Below, piece by piece: positions 16,554 through 24,874 of a stretch of DNA of 64,000 bases (position 1 is its first letter; every line of letters begins with the position of its first letter). Origin of the DNA: Polaribacter sp. Hel1_85 (lineage in GTDB: Bacteria; Bacteroidota; Bacteroidia; Flavobacteriales; Flavobacteriaceae). A program made the position numbers and the translations under genes. The stretch covers positions 191,001-255,000 of the forward strand of contig NZ_JPDS01000001.1 in the NCBI RefSeq assembly GCF_000766795.1. The letters run 5' to 3'. The notes beneath the pieces are model-generated. The model was not told where the DNA came from. It made no database searches and saw nothing but the letters and a program-made list of their open reading frames with translations.

Positions 16554-18074
16554 ATGACGAAGAGAAAGATTGAAATAATGGATACGACACTGCGTGATGG
16601 AGAGCAAACATCAGGAGTGTCGTTTTCAGTTTCCGAAAAATTAACAATAGCAAAATTATTGCTTGAAGAATTAAAAGTAGATCGTCTAGAAATAGCATCT
16701 GCAAGAGTTTCTGAAGGTGAATTACAAGCCGTTAAAAAAATAACTTCTTGGGCTGCTGAACACAATTTTTTAGAGACTATAGAAGTGTTAACTTTTGTTG
16801 ATGGAGGAAAATCTATCGATTGGATGATAGCTGCTGGCGCTAAAGTTCAGAATTTATTAACTAAAGGTTCTTTAAATCATTTAACACATCAACTTAAAAA
16901 AACACCAACTCAACATTTTGCTGATATAAAAGCAACTATAGAGTTGGCTGCAAAGCATCATATAAAAACCAATGTTTATTTAGAAGATTGGTCTAATGGA
17001 ATGCGTACTTCTAAAGAATACGTTTTTGAATATTTAGATTTCTTAGTAAATCAAAATGTAGAGCGTATTTTATTACCAGATACTTTAGGGGTGTTAACGC
17101 ATGATGAAACTTTTAGTTTTATTAATGAAGTTAGAGAAAAATACCCAACTGCTCATTTCGACTTTCATGGTCATAATGATTACGACTTAGGAGTTGCCAA
17201 TGTTATGGAAGCTGTAAAAGCAGGTGTAAATGGATTACACTTAACCATAAATGGGATGGGTGAACGTGCAGGAAATGCACCAATGGCAAGTGTTATTGCA
17301 GTAATTAACGACTTTTTAAAAGAAGTAGAAATTACAGTAAATGAAAAAGCATTAAATAAAGTAAGTAAGTTAGTAGAAACATTTTCAGGATTTAGAATCC
17401 CTGTAAATAAACCAGTAGTTGGCGCTAATGTTTTTACACAAACTGCAGGAATTCATGCAGATGGAGATAATAAGAACAATCTTTATTTTAATGATTTAAT
17501 GCCAGAACGTTTTGGAAGAAAACGTAAATATGCTTTAGGGAAAACTTCTGGAAAAGCAAATATTCAGAAAAACTTACAAGATTTAGGTCTTAGTTTAAAT
17601 GATGAAGAGCTTAAGAAAGTTACCCAAAGAATTATAGAATTAGGAGATAAAAAAGAAGTAGTTTCTCAAGAGGATTTACCATATATTATTTCTGATGTTT
17701 TAGACAGTGACACTATAGAAAAACGTGTTGTTGTAGAAAACTATGTTTTAGGGCATGCAAAAGGAATGAAACCTTCTACAACTTTACAATTAAAAGTTGA
17801 AGGTGTTTTATACGAAGCGCATGCACAAGGAGATGGGCAATTTGATGCATTTATGAATGCATTGCGTAAATTGTATAAAAGGCATAGTAAAAAAGATTTA
17901 CCTGCTTTAATAGATTACGCAGTAAGAATACCTCCAGGAAGTAATTCTGATGCTTTGTGTGAAACAATTATAACTTGGAAGAGTGAAGAAAAAGAATTTA
18001 TATCTCGTGGTTTAGATTCAGATCAAACAGTATCTGCAATTAAGGCTACAGAGAAAATGTTGAATATAATATAA
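16554..18074 (+). CDS. leuA: 2-isopropylmalate synthase-family enzyme with regulatory domain (LeuA/CimA type)
   Basis: A 506-residue enzyme of the LeuA family: a TIM-barrel HMGL-like domain (about 5-270), a linker, and a C-terminal LeuA allosteric dimer domain (about 385-505). Catalytic residues are visible: MDTTLRDGEQ (metal-binding Asp and catalytic Arg) and FHGHNDYDLGVAN (metal-binding His pair), followed by NGMGERAGNAP. Between leuCD and leuB the expected job is condensation of 2-oxoisovalerate with acetyl-CoA. However, TSGVSF after the DGEQ motif and HGHND differ from classical LeuA (SPGASL, HCHND) and recall citramalate or homocitrate synthases, so (R)-citramalate synthase activity is a real alternative. 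The start is the ATG before TKRKIEIMDTTLRD. The gene symbol is based mainly on context. Confidence 0.75.
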   Translation: MTKRKIEIMDTTLRDGEQTSGVSFSVSEKLTIAKLLLEELKVDRLEIASARVSEGELQAVKKITSWAAEHNFLETIEVLTFVDGGKSIDWMIAAGAKVQNLLTKGSLNHLTHQLKKTPTQHFADIKATIELAAKHHIKTNVYLEDWSNGMRTSKEYVFEYLDFLVNQNVERILLPDTLGVLTHDETFSFINEVREKYPTAHFDFHGHNDYDLGVANVMEAVKAGVNGLHLTINGMGERAGNAPMASVIAVINDFLKEVEITVNEKALNKVSKLVETFSGFRIPVNKPVVGANVFTQTAGIHADGDNKNNLYFNDLMPERFGRKRKYALGKTSGKANIQKNLQDLGLSLNDEELKKVTQRIIELGDKKEVVSQEDLPYIISDVLDSDTIEKRVVVENYVLGHAKGMKPSTTLQLKVEGVLYEAHAQGDGQFDAFMNALRKLYKRHSKKDLPALIDYAVRIPPGSNSDALCETIITWKSEEKEFISRGLDSDQTVSAIKATEKMLNII

Positions 18075-18106
18075 AACAGAGGTTTTGAAGATGGAAGCTT
18101 GAAGTT

Positions 18107-18190
18107 GTCATTTTGAGCGAAACGAAGTGAAGTCGAAAAATCTAAATAAATATAATTAATCAAAAAGATCTCTCATAAAGTCGAGATGAC
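18107..18190. repeat. Dispersed intergenic hairpin repeat, copy 2
   Basis: An 84-base element from GTCATTTTGAGCGAAACGAAG to AAGTCGAGATGAC between the leuA-like gene and leuB; with one flanking base each side the ends read TTGTCAT / ATGACAA. It belongs to the same family as copy 1 and sits only 15 bases before the leuB ATG, so it would be transcribed in the operon mRNA. Confidence 0.7.
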
Positions 18191-18205
18191 AAAAATTAAA
18201 AAGAA

Positions 18206-19261
18206 ATGAAATTAAATATCGCATTATTAGCAGGAGATGGAATTGGTCCTGAAGTAATTGACCAAGCAGTAAAAGTATCTGATGCAATTGCTAAAAAATT
18301 CAATCACGAAATCAATTGGAAACCAGCTTTAACAGGAGCTGCAGCTATTGATGCAGTTGGAGAACCTTATCCAGATGAAACACATGAAATTTGTGTAGCT
18401 TCTGATGCTGTATTATTTGGTGCAATTGGACATCCACGATTTGATAATGATCCTTCAGCAAAAGTTCGTCCAGAACAAGGATTATTAAAAATGCGTAAAA
18501 AATTAGGTTTATTTGCAAATGTAAGACCAACATTTACGTTTCCTTCTTTATTAGATAAATCTCCTTTAAAAAGAGAAAGAATAGAAGGAACTGATTTGGT
18601 TTTTTTACGTGAGTTAACTGGAGGTATTTACTTTGGTGAAAAGGGTAGAAGAGATGAAGGGGAAACTGCATTTGATAATTGTGTTTATACAAGAGCTGAG
18701 GTTCAGAGATTAGCAAAAAAAGGTTTCGAATTAGCAATGACACGTGGTAAGAAATTATGTTGTGTAGATAAAGCTAACGTTTTGGAAACATCAAGATTAT
18801 GGAGAGAAACTGTGCAAGCTATGGAAAAAGATTATCCAGAAGTTGAGGTTGCATATGAATTTGTAGATGCAGTTGCAATGCGTTTAGTTCAATGGCCTAA
18901 TAGTTATGATGTATTAATTACAGAAAACTTATTTGGAGATATTTTAACTGATGAAGCTTCTGTAATTTCTGGTTCTATGGGATTAATGCCAAGTGCATCT
19001 TTAGGTTCTGATATTGGTTTATTTGAACCAATTCATGGTTCTTATCCACAAGCAACAGGATTGAATATTGCAAATCCAATGGCAACGGTTTTATCTGCAG
19101 CAATGATGTTTGAAAACTTTGGTTTACACGAAGAAGGACAAGTAATTAGAAACACGGTAAACATTGCTTTAGGAAAAGGTATTGTTACAGAAGATTTAGC
19201 TGATGGAGGTAAAGCTTATGGAACGAAAGAAGTAGGAGACTGGTTAGCAGCAAATATCTAG
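18206..19261 (+). CDS. leuB: 3-isopropylmalate dehydrogenase
   Basis: LeuB (351 residues) oxidises and decarboxylates 3-isopropylmalate to 2-oxoisocaproate with NAD+, in the cytoplasm. Landmarks: LLAGDGIGPEV at the N-terminus; LLKMRKKLGLFANVRP and the RELTGGIYFGE loop with substrate-binding Arg residues; CVDKANVLETSRLWR (catalytic Lys); and FGDILTDEASVISGSMGLMPSASLG (metal-binding Asp residues and the NAD+ region), then FEPIHGSYP. Length and motifs are normal. It ends the leu cluster and is followed after 24 bases by a strong terminator. Confidence 0.97.
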   Translation: MKLNIALLAGDGIGPEVIDQAVKVSDAIAKKFNHEINWKPALTGAAAIDAVGEPYPDETHEICVASDAVLFGAIGHPRFDNDPSAKVRPEQGLLKMRKKLGLFANVRPTFTFPSLLDKSPLKRERIEGTDLVFLRELTGGIYFGEKGRRDEGETAFDNCVYTRAEVQRLAKKGFELAMTRGKKLCCVDKANVLETSRLWRETVQAMEKDYPEVEVAYEFVDAVAMRLVQWPNSYDVLITENLFGDILTDEASVISGSMGLMPSASLGSDIGLFEPIHGSYPQATGLNIANPMATVLSAAMMFENFGLHEEGQVIRNTVNIALGKGIVTEDLADGGKAYGTKEVGDWLAANI

Positions 19262-19285
19262 AATATAATTCTAGTTTATATATAT

Positions 19286-19315
19286 AAAAGCACTCAATTT
19301 TGAGTGCTTTTTTTT
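19286..19315 (+). terminator. Terminator of the leucine cluster
   Basis: Stem AAAAGCACTCAA / TTGAGTGCTTTT (19286-19311) with a tiny loop and further Ts. It also lies between convergent genes, and may serve the reverse-strand lipoprotein gene at 19324 as well. Confidence 0.9.
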
Positions 19316-19323
19316 ATTGAACT

Positions 19324-19773
19324 TTATTCTAATAAAATAGTATAAATACCACTTTGATTATCTAATGTATAGTTTGTATTATTAATTTTAATAGTTTCAA
19401 AACGAGTAAAAGAGCAACAGTTTTCACTCAGTCTTTTAGCTTCTACATATAGATTTAAAATTTCTTTATTAGCAATTTGTATAGAATAATTTACTGATTC
19501 CGTTTTCCAACCAATAGAATTAATGCTTAAAATATTATAATCATTTTCATCAATAAAAGTAAACTCAACAATTGAATTATTCTCTAGATTAATAACGTTT
19601 AGTTCATTTTTATCAAAGCTATTACTTGTAAATATGTTTTCACCAGTTTTAGCATCAACAAACTCAAAATTGAACTGATTTGGAGGAGTAAAACAAAGTG
19701 AGTTACAATCTTCTTTAGTGCATTTTTGTAGTAAAATACATGTAAAAAATAAAATAAAAACTAGCTTTTTCAT
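19324..19773 (-). CDS. Small lipoprotein of unknown function
   Basis: A 149-residue protein with a lipoprotein-type start (MKKLVFILFFTCILLQKC, Cys18 as probable lipidation site, although Lys at -1 is unusual). The mature part is beta-rich with a Cys pair near the N-terminus (EDCNSLC) and another Cys pair (ENCCSF) near residue 118. The layout (Cys-rich start, about 130 residues of beta structure) resembles small flavobacterial periplasmic lipoproteins but I cannot name a family. It faces leuB and shares the terminator between them. Confidence 0.7.
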   Translation of the reverse strand: MKKLVFILFFTCILLQKCTKEDCNSLCFTPPNQFNFEFVDAKTGENIFTSNSFDKNELNVINLENNSIVEFTFIDENDYNILSINSIGWKTESVNYSIQIANKEILNLYVEAKRLSENCCSFTRFETIKINNTNYTLDNQSGIYTILLE

Positions 19774-19818
19774 GCTATTTGATTAAACAATTAATAGCAT
19801 GAAATTACAAAAAGATCT

Positions 19819-20007
19819 CTAGTTCAGAGAACTTTTAGTATCGTTTTTTTCTCTTTTTTTATAATGAATATAAGTGCCAAATATTATTGCTGTAATGAAC
19901 AAAAAAATTAGACCATTATCAATCGGTAATGTAGGTAGTCCAGGAGGTCCTGGACCTCCTGGTAATGGAGGTGTAGACGAGTTTAACGTCTCTATAAAAG
20001 TAATCAT
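19819..20007 (-). CDS. Small PID-CTERM-like membrane protein
   Basis: A 62-residue protein. After a short N-terminus comes a Pro/Gly-rich stretch (PPLPGGPGPPGLPTLPIDNG), one transmembrane helix (about residues 32-47), and a basic tail (HYKKREK). The order LPIDNG-hydrophobic helix-Lys/Arg tail fits the PID-CTERM type of protein-sorting tail described in Bacteroidota, where small proteins of this size are common beside large T9SS substrates. No N-terminal signal peptide is evident. The start ATG lies only 19 bases after the stop of the 1566-residue T9SS protein, so they are likely co-transcribed. The family name is recalled rather than searched. Confidence 0.62.
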   Translation of the reverse strand: MITFIETLNSSTPPLPGGPGPPGLPTLPIDNGLIFLFITAIIFGTYIHYKKREKNDTKSSLN

Positions 20008-20028
20008 TAGGGGTAGGGGTTAGGGGTT
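20008..20028 (-). repeat. CCCCTAA-like short tandem repeat between two genes
   Basis: Three tandem units of CCCCTA(A) on the reverse strand fill the 19-base gap between the T9SS gene stop and the small-protein ATG, running into the TAA stop itself. They may have arisen by slippage. A single related CCCCTAA lies near 24741, just upstream of the T9SS gene. Confidence 0.55.
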
Positions 20029-23000
20029 ACTCTATAATTATTTTTTTAGCTATTTTTCCTTTATTTGTTATTATTTTAATTAAATAAACTGATTTTGATT
20101 TTGAATTAATTTTTTGTTTGAATTCTTTATTGTTGTTTGTGATTCTCCATGAATTAATTTTTTGTCCTATAATTGAATATAGCTCAACTTTGTAAATATT
20201 AATATCATCATTAATATTGATATTAATTTCTTTTGAAAACTTATCATAGAAAACAGATACTTTATCTGAAAGTAAATTTTCATCTATAGCTAGAGTGTGT
20301 TTTTGTTTTTTTGTAAATGTTATGAAAAACCTTTCACTATATTTGCCTTTTTCAAGACTTATTACTGCTTTAGCTTCATGTAAAGGATAAAATTTATTTG
20401 TAATTTTATCAAACAAATAAACAGCATTGTTGTTTAAATTCCATTCATCTATTTCTATTGATATTTCATTATCTTTTTCTAGAACAATCTCTAATGGAAC
20501 TTGTAAACTTGATGAGATTTCTCCAACTCCTGCTATTACATAATTTTCTTCAGAGCTAGGAAATTTCCAATAAAAATCAGAACTTGATAAATCAAAAATT
20601 TGGCTATCATACCCTGTTTCAAAATCAAAAGTATTATTTGAATTAAACGAAATACCAATTTGTCGATGCATTATGCGTTCATTGTTAGCTGTATAATTCA
20701 TTCCTAATTTTATAATTGGTAAAGTAGGAAGTCCTTGGTTTTTAGATTTAAAAAACACAGAATTTTCACCCTCAGTAATATATTCTCTTTGACTATTATT
20801 AAATATTATAGGGCCACCATCAGAATCTGCATTTATAAAAAAACTTTGCCCCATTGCAATATAATTTGCAGGAACTGTATACTCACCGTCACCTAAACTT
20901 GGTAGAGAAGAATCGTTATTACTACTTACATTTTGTGCAGCTATTCCCATTGCAATATTTCTTGCAGAATAACCACCTATGTAACCTGCATAAGTATGAC
21001 CTGCAATATTAGAACTTTCAATATCTTCCTCTCCTGCATGCTGCCAAAAATAGAGAGTTCCACTTATAGCGTTTGAGTTATCTTCAATAAATTTCTTTGC
21101 ACTTAATGCAGAAGGATAAGGATTACCAACTAAATAAGCTTCTTCTGCTCCAATTGAGGTCGTTAATTCTCCATCATTAGGTGTACCAACAAAAGTATAA
21201 TTTTGTGGTACTCCAGGACCTTTAATGAGAAAACCATCTGTAGAAGGTATTGTACCTCCTTTTTTTTCTTGAACCCAATTAGAGTAAGAACCATCTGAAC
21301 TTGCATATGAGTAGATCCAATAATCTGCTATTTGAATAGGGCTTTCATTTGCACCATCATAACCAGTTACAAAATTGATATCTAATGGAGTAGAAGTAGC
21401 TGAAGTTGGTATTGTTCCATCTTTTAAAACACTTTCAATAGTATACGAACCTCCACCAACTGGAGAGCTCATGTAATTATATCTATAAATACTTGGTATT
21501 GTAGAGTTTTGATCTATATACAATTTACCTACTCCAGAAATTTTTTCTGTTGAATTATGTATTTGAATTAATTGCGAAGTACCTGCTAATCGAATTTCAC
21601 TAGAAGTGTCAACTAAATTGATTTCACCTGATACTCGTAAAAAATTGTCTGAAACAGTTATTTTATTACCAGTATTAACAGTTAAATTTCTTGCGCTTAA
21701 CACCGTTGAGGTTTCATAATCTTCTGCGATTACAACTCTTCTTGTGATATCTGGTAAACCATTACTCCAATTATTTCCTGTTCTATTTGTAGGATTTACT
21801 CTATGTTTTCCTAAAGACATATTAGATTCAGAATTTGCACTCGATATTTCTGACAATAAAGGATCATGAGGATGTCTTTCTGGTCCTCCTGATGCTAAAT
21901 CTCTATATGGGTCTAAATTATCATCTACAAAAGCTATCCATTCTGTTGTAGTAAAATCTTTATTTGTAGAAATTATTTCATCAGATCTTACATAAGATGT
22001 GTTATTAGTAATGCTACTTGTAGTATCATATCTATTTTTCCAAGAAGTTGATCCAGAAGAAAGACCATTTGGATTTGTTAATAATAAAATATCATTTCCA
22101 TCTGCAATATTTATGATATTAATGTTTGATATTAAGACAGATTCTCCTGGAAGTACATCAGTAGGGATAAAATAAGTTTCATCTGGAATAATATCTGTTT
22201 GACTTCCAGTTTTATTGCTAAATAGAGAAAATTTAATAGTGTTTGCTGGTATCGAATTTGTTGAATGTATGTTGGTTATTTCTATAACTTTATTTGCATC
22301 TGTTTGATGTATTTGAGTAATCATTGGGGTTCCAGAAACATGTGTATCTCTATAATCTACATCTCCTATAGTTAATACATCATTATCTGTGTCTAACAAT
22401 GTTGTAGGTTGGTCTATATGGGCGTTTATATCTGTATAATCGTCAGATGTTAAAGTATCATCAATTCCATTTACACCTACAGATCCATTGGTTTTTCCAT
22501 CATTATCATTGTCAATAGTTAAACTAACTTCAACAGTATCAAAAATACCATCATCATCAGAATCTAAATCAGTATAGTCTGCGTTTCCATTTCCATCTGT
22601 ATTTACTACCATTAAGCCACTAGCATATGCAGTATCTAAGCCATTTGCTGTATAAATATAATTAGGAGCAATATAATCTATAGTTGATTGTGCTTCAACA
22701 TTATCAGGAATTCCATCATTATCAGAATCGATATCTTTATCATTATTTAATCCATCTCCATCAAAATCTAAGTCATCTGCAAAACAAGATTGTGCAGTAG
22801 TACCATAAGCAAAACTATCAATACCATGAGCATCCCTTGCACATTCACTGGTGTCTCCAGAAAAAATAGTTGTTCTAATTTCAACATTTGATATTGCTGT
22901 TGGATTAATAAAACCAATAGTTGCTTCGGTTTGATTACCAATATTTATTGCGTTATTAACTAAGGTAGTTTTATCTCCTCTAAAGAGTTCCATAGTTCCT

Positions 23001-24727
23001 GTTATATCATTTCCAAAATTATCTGCTTTCATATAAGCTAATAACTTTCCATTAACAAATACTTCTAATTCATATACTGGATTTACACTACCAGGAGTTG
23101 TATCAAAAACGTCATTTATATCAAAACTAAAAGCATAAACACTTGTGTTAAAATTGATATGAACTGAATATGAATCTCCAGTAACAGAACCTCTTTCAGG
23201 AACTACATATACTGCTGATGAAGAGCCTCCAGAAGTAAATTCGCTACTAGTTGTTGTTCTTAATTCTGAATTTCTTCCAACAGGGTTTGAAGAACAACCA
23301 ACACCTGCATCAGCATCATAATCTGGAGCATAATAGGTTGAGGTAAAGGTAACAACTCCATCATTTGAACTGGATGTAGGGTTTATACCAAAATAAACTT
23401 CATCATCTAAAGTTAAAGGAGAAGAACTAGAAGCAGGACTTTCTCTAACAAAATTTGTTGAAGAATCATCTAAAACAGTAAGGTTTATTCCTCTTTGGTA
23501 AGCAGCTTGTTGAAAACCAGATTCTTGATACCCTAATCCATTTGTGTTATTTCCAACACCAAAAACAGAATATTCTTCATCTATCCATGCCTCTGAATCT
23601 CCCGATGGATTTGCACTTCCTGGTATCACACAATTTTCATCGGTATCTAAGATACCATCATTGTCATCATCTATATCAATGGTATCTGGATAACCATCTC
23701 CATCTGTATCTTTATCTGTAATTGTTAATAGTGCAGATACATAGGTTATTGAATATTTAGAATTGCTTAAAGTACCTTTATTAATTGAATAAGTTCCAAC
23801 AGCTTCTCCTGCAGTTCTTGTTAAACTACCTGATAATGTATCTCCATTTTCTAGACTTCCTGAGGTAATTGTGTAGGTTAGCGTAGGATCTGCATCACCA
23901 AATTCTTTTGTTTTGGCATCTGCAGTAACTGTTATTGGAATGCCTGAATTATCTGTAGTGCTATTAATAACAACGTTATCAATAGCAATGTCAGATTGCC
24001 AGCTGCCTAATCTTATTGCTTCAAAACGAATAATTATAATTTGATTATTATATGCACTTAAATTTATTGTTTGGTTTAACCAACTATTTCCCTTACTGCC
24101 AGTTTCATTGAAAAGAGTTTCTTGTAAAATGCCAGATTGATTAAGTATTTGAACTTTAAGTGTTCCCATATTAGTAGCAGTACCAGAATACATATGATAG
24201 TCAAAAGAAACTTCTGCATCAATTTCTCCAGTAAAATCAAATTCTTTTTGAAAATAAGCATTATCACCATTTCCTCTTGGACTTGAAGCTTCTATAAACA
24301 TATAGTATGAGCCTACTGAACCTGTCGTTGGCCCGGTATTAGATGAAGGCGTACTACCACTATCATTTGTCCAATCAAAAGCATCTCCACCAGTGTTTGT
24401 CCAACCATCTATAGTGTTTTCAAAACTATAACTTAAGGTATTAAGAGCTGCTTTTGCAGAAGTATCAGTTAGCCCTATTTTTTTAGAAGGGGGATTTTCT
24501 TCTTTTAAATTTTTAATTTCATTATAGTTTTCATTCTCTAAAGCACTATAATTTTCTTCAGTTTCACCTGATTTATTTAAAAAAGAATCTGATAAATAAT
24601 TAGTTGAAATATCATTATAAGATAATTTTAAGTTATTATCTAATAATATTTGTGCTGTTAAATTGAGATTTAACAGTAATACTATAAACGGTAACATATA
24701 CCATCTACTTTTTGATTTAGGGATCAT
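20027..24727 (-). CDS. T9SS-sorted surface protein with MAM-like, MBG and calcium-repeat domains
   Basis: A 1566-residue secreted protein. After a signal peptide (ending near LNLTAQ, residue 26) come: a MAM/choice-of-anchor-like jelly-roll domain (about 99-259, YSFENTIDGWTN ... IAIDNVVI); one MBG domain (260-332, VTADAKTKEFGDADPTL); thrombospondin type 3-like calcium repeats (334-362 DTDGDGYPDTIDIDDDNDG and 640-790); a lamin-tail-like domain (792-875); a region shared with the neighbouring giant protein (about 1009-1349); and a C-terminal T9SS type A domain (1482-1566, ending KKIIIE). It is probably displayed at the cell surface; its ligand is unknown. The small PID-CTERM-like gene follows directly. 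No TAnnTTTG promoter was found in the 148-base gap upstream, which does contain the terminator of the next gene. Confidence 0.9.
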   Translation of the reverse strand: MIPKSKSRWYMLPFIVLLLNLNLTAQILLDNNLKLSYNDISTNYLSDSFLNKSGETEENYSALENENYNEIKNLKEENPPSKKIGLTDTSAKAALNTLSYSFENTIDGWTNTGGDAFDWTNDSGSTPSSNTGPTTGSVGSYYMFIEASSPRGNGDNAYFQKEFDFTGEIDAEVSFDYHMYSGTATNMGTLKVQILNQSGILQETLFNETGSKGNSWLNQTINLSAYNNQIIIIRFEAIRLGSWQSDIAIDNVVINSTTDNSGIPITVTADAKTKEFGDADPTLTYTITSGSLENGDTLSGSLTRTAGEAVGTYSINKGTLSNSKYSITYVSALLTITDKDTDGDGYPDTIDIDDDNDGILDTDENCVIPGSANPSGDSEAWIDEEYSVFGVGNNTNGLGYQESGFQQAAYQRGINLTVLDDSSTNFVRESPASSSSPLTLDDEVYFGINPTSSSNDGVVTFTSTYYAPDYDADAGVGCSSNPVGRNSELRTTTSSEFTSGGSSSAVYVVPERGSVTGDSYSVHINFNTSVYAFSFDINDVFDTTPGSVNPVYELEVFVNGKLLAYMKADNFGNDITGTMELFRGDKTTLVNNAINIGNQTEATIGFINPTAISNVEIRTTIFSGDTSECARDAHGIDSFAYGTTAQSCFADDLDFDGDGLNNDKDIDSDNDGIPDNVEAQSTIDYIAPNYIYTANGLDTAYASGLMVVNTDGNGNADYTDLDSDDDGIFDTVEVSLTIDNDNDGKTNGSVGVNGIDDTLTSDDYTDINAHIDQPTTLLDTDNDVLTIGDVDYRDTHVSGTPMITQIHQTDANKVIEITNIHSTNSIPANTIKFSLFSNKTGSQTDIIPDETYFIPTDVLPGESVLISNINIINIADGNDILLLTNPNGLSSGSTSWKNRYDTTSSITNNTSYVRSDEIISTNKDFTTTEWIAFVDDNLDPYRDLASGGPERHPHDPLLSEISSANSESNMSLGKHRVNPTNRTGNNWSNGLPDITRRVVIAEDYETSTVLSARNLTVNTGNKITVSDNFLRVSGEINLVDTSSEIRLAGTSQLIQIHNSTEKISGVGKLYIDQNSTIPSIYRYNYMSSPVGGGSYTIESVLKDGTIPTSATSTPLDINFVTGYDGANESPIQIADYWIYSYASSDGSYSNWVQEKKGGTIPSTDGFLIKGPGVPQNYTFVGTPNDGELTTSIGAEEAYLVGNPYPSALSAKKFIEDNSNAISGTLYFWQHAGEEDIESSNIAGHTYAGYIGGYSARNIAMGIAAQNVSSNNDSSLPSLGDGEYTVPANYIAMGQSFFINADSDGGPIIFNNSQREYITEGENSVFFKSKNQGLPTLPIIKLGMNYTANNERIMHRQIGISFNSNNTFDFETGYDSQIFDLSSSDFYWKFPSSEENYVIAGVGEISSSLQVPLEIVLEKDNEISIEIDEWNLNNNAVYLFDKITNKFYPLHEAKAVISLEKGKYSERFFITFTKKQKHTLAIDENLLSDKVSVFYDKFSKEINININDDINIYKVELYSIIGQKINSWRITNNNKEFKQKINSKSKSVYLIKIITNKGKIAKKIIIE

Positions 24728-24823
24728 AAAGTAATCGTTTTAGGGGTTATTAAAAAACCAGATAGTTTTTTAATTATTGTAAATTTATTAAATTATTTTA
24801 TAATTTAAAAATTTATTTAAACA

Positions 24824-24851
24824 AAAAAGAGCAGATAAATCTGCTCTTTTT
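24824..24851 (-). terminator. Terminator of the giant T9SS protein gene
   Basis: A 12-base stem AAAAAGAGCAGA / TCTGCTCTTTTT (24824-24835 and 24840-24851), T-rich on the reverse strand, 23 bases past the stop of the large gene. It separates that gene from the 1566-residue gene. Confidence 0.88.
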
Positions 24852-24874
24852 GTTTTTACATAAAGAATATAGAA

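Noticed and set aside
20008..20028. Telomere-like CCCCTAA repeat marking a replicon end
   Set aside because: Only three units, internal between two genes with normal flanks on both sides.
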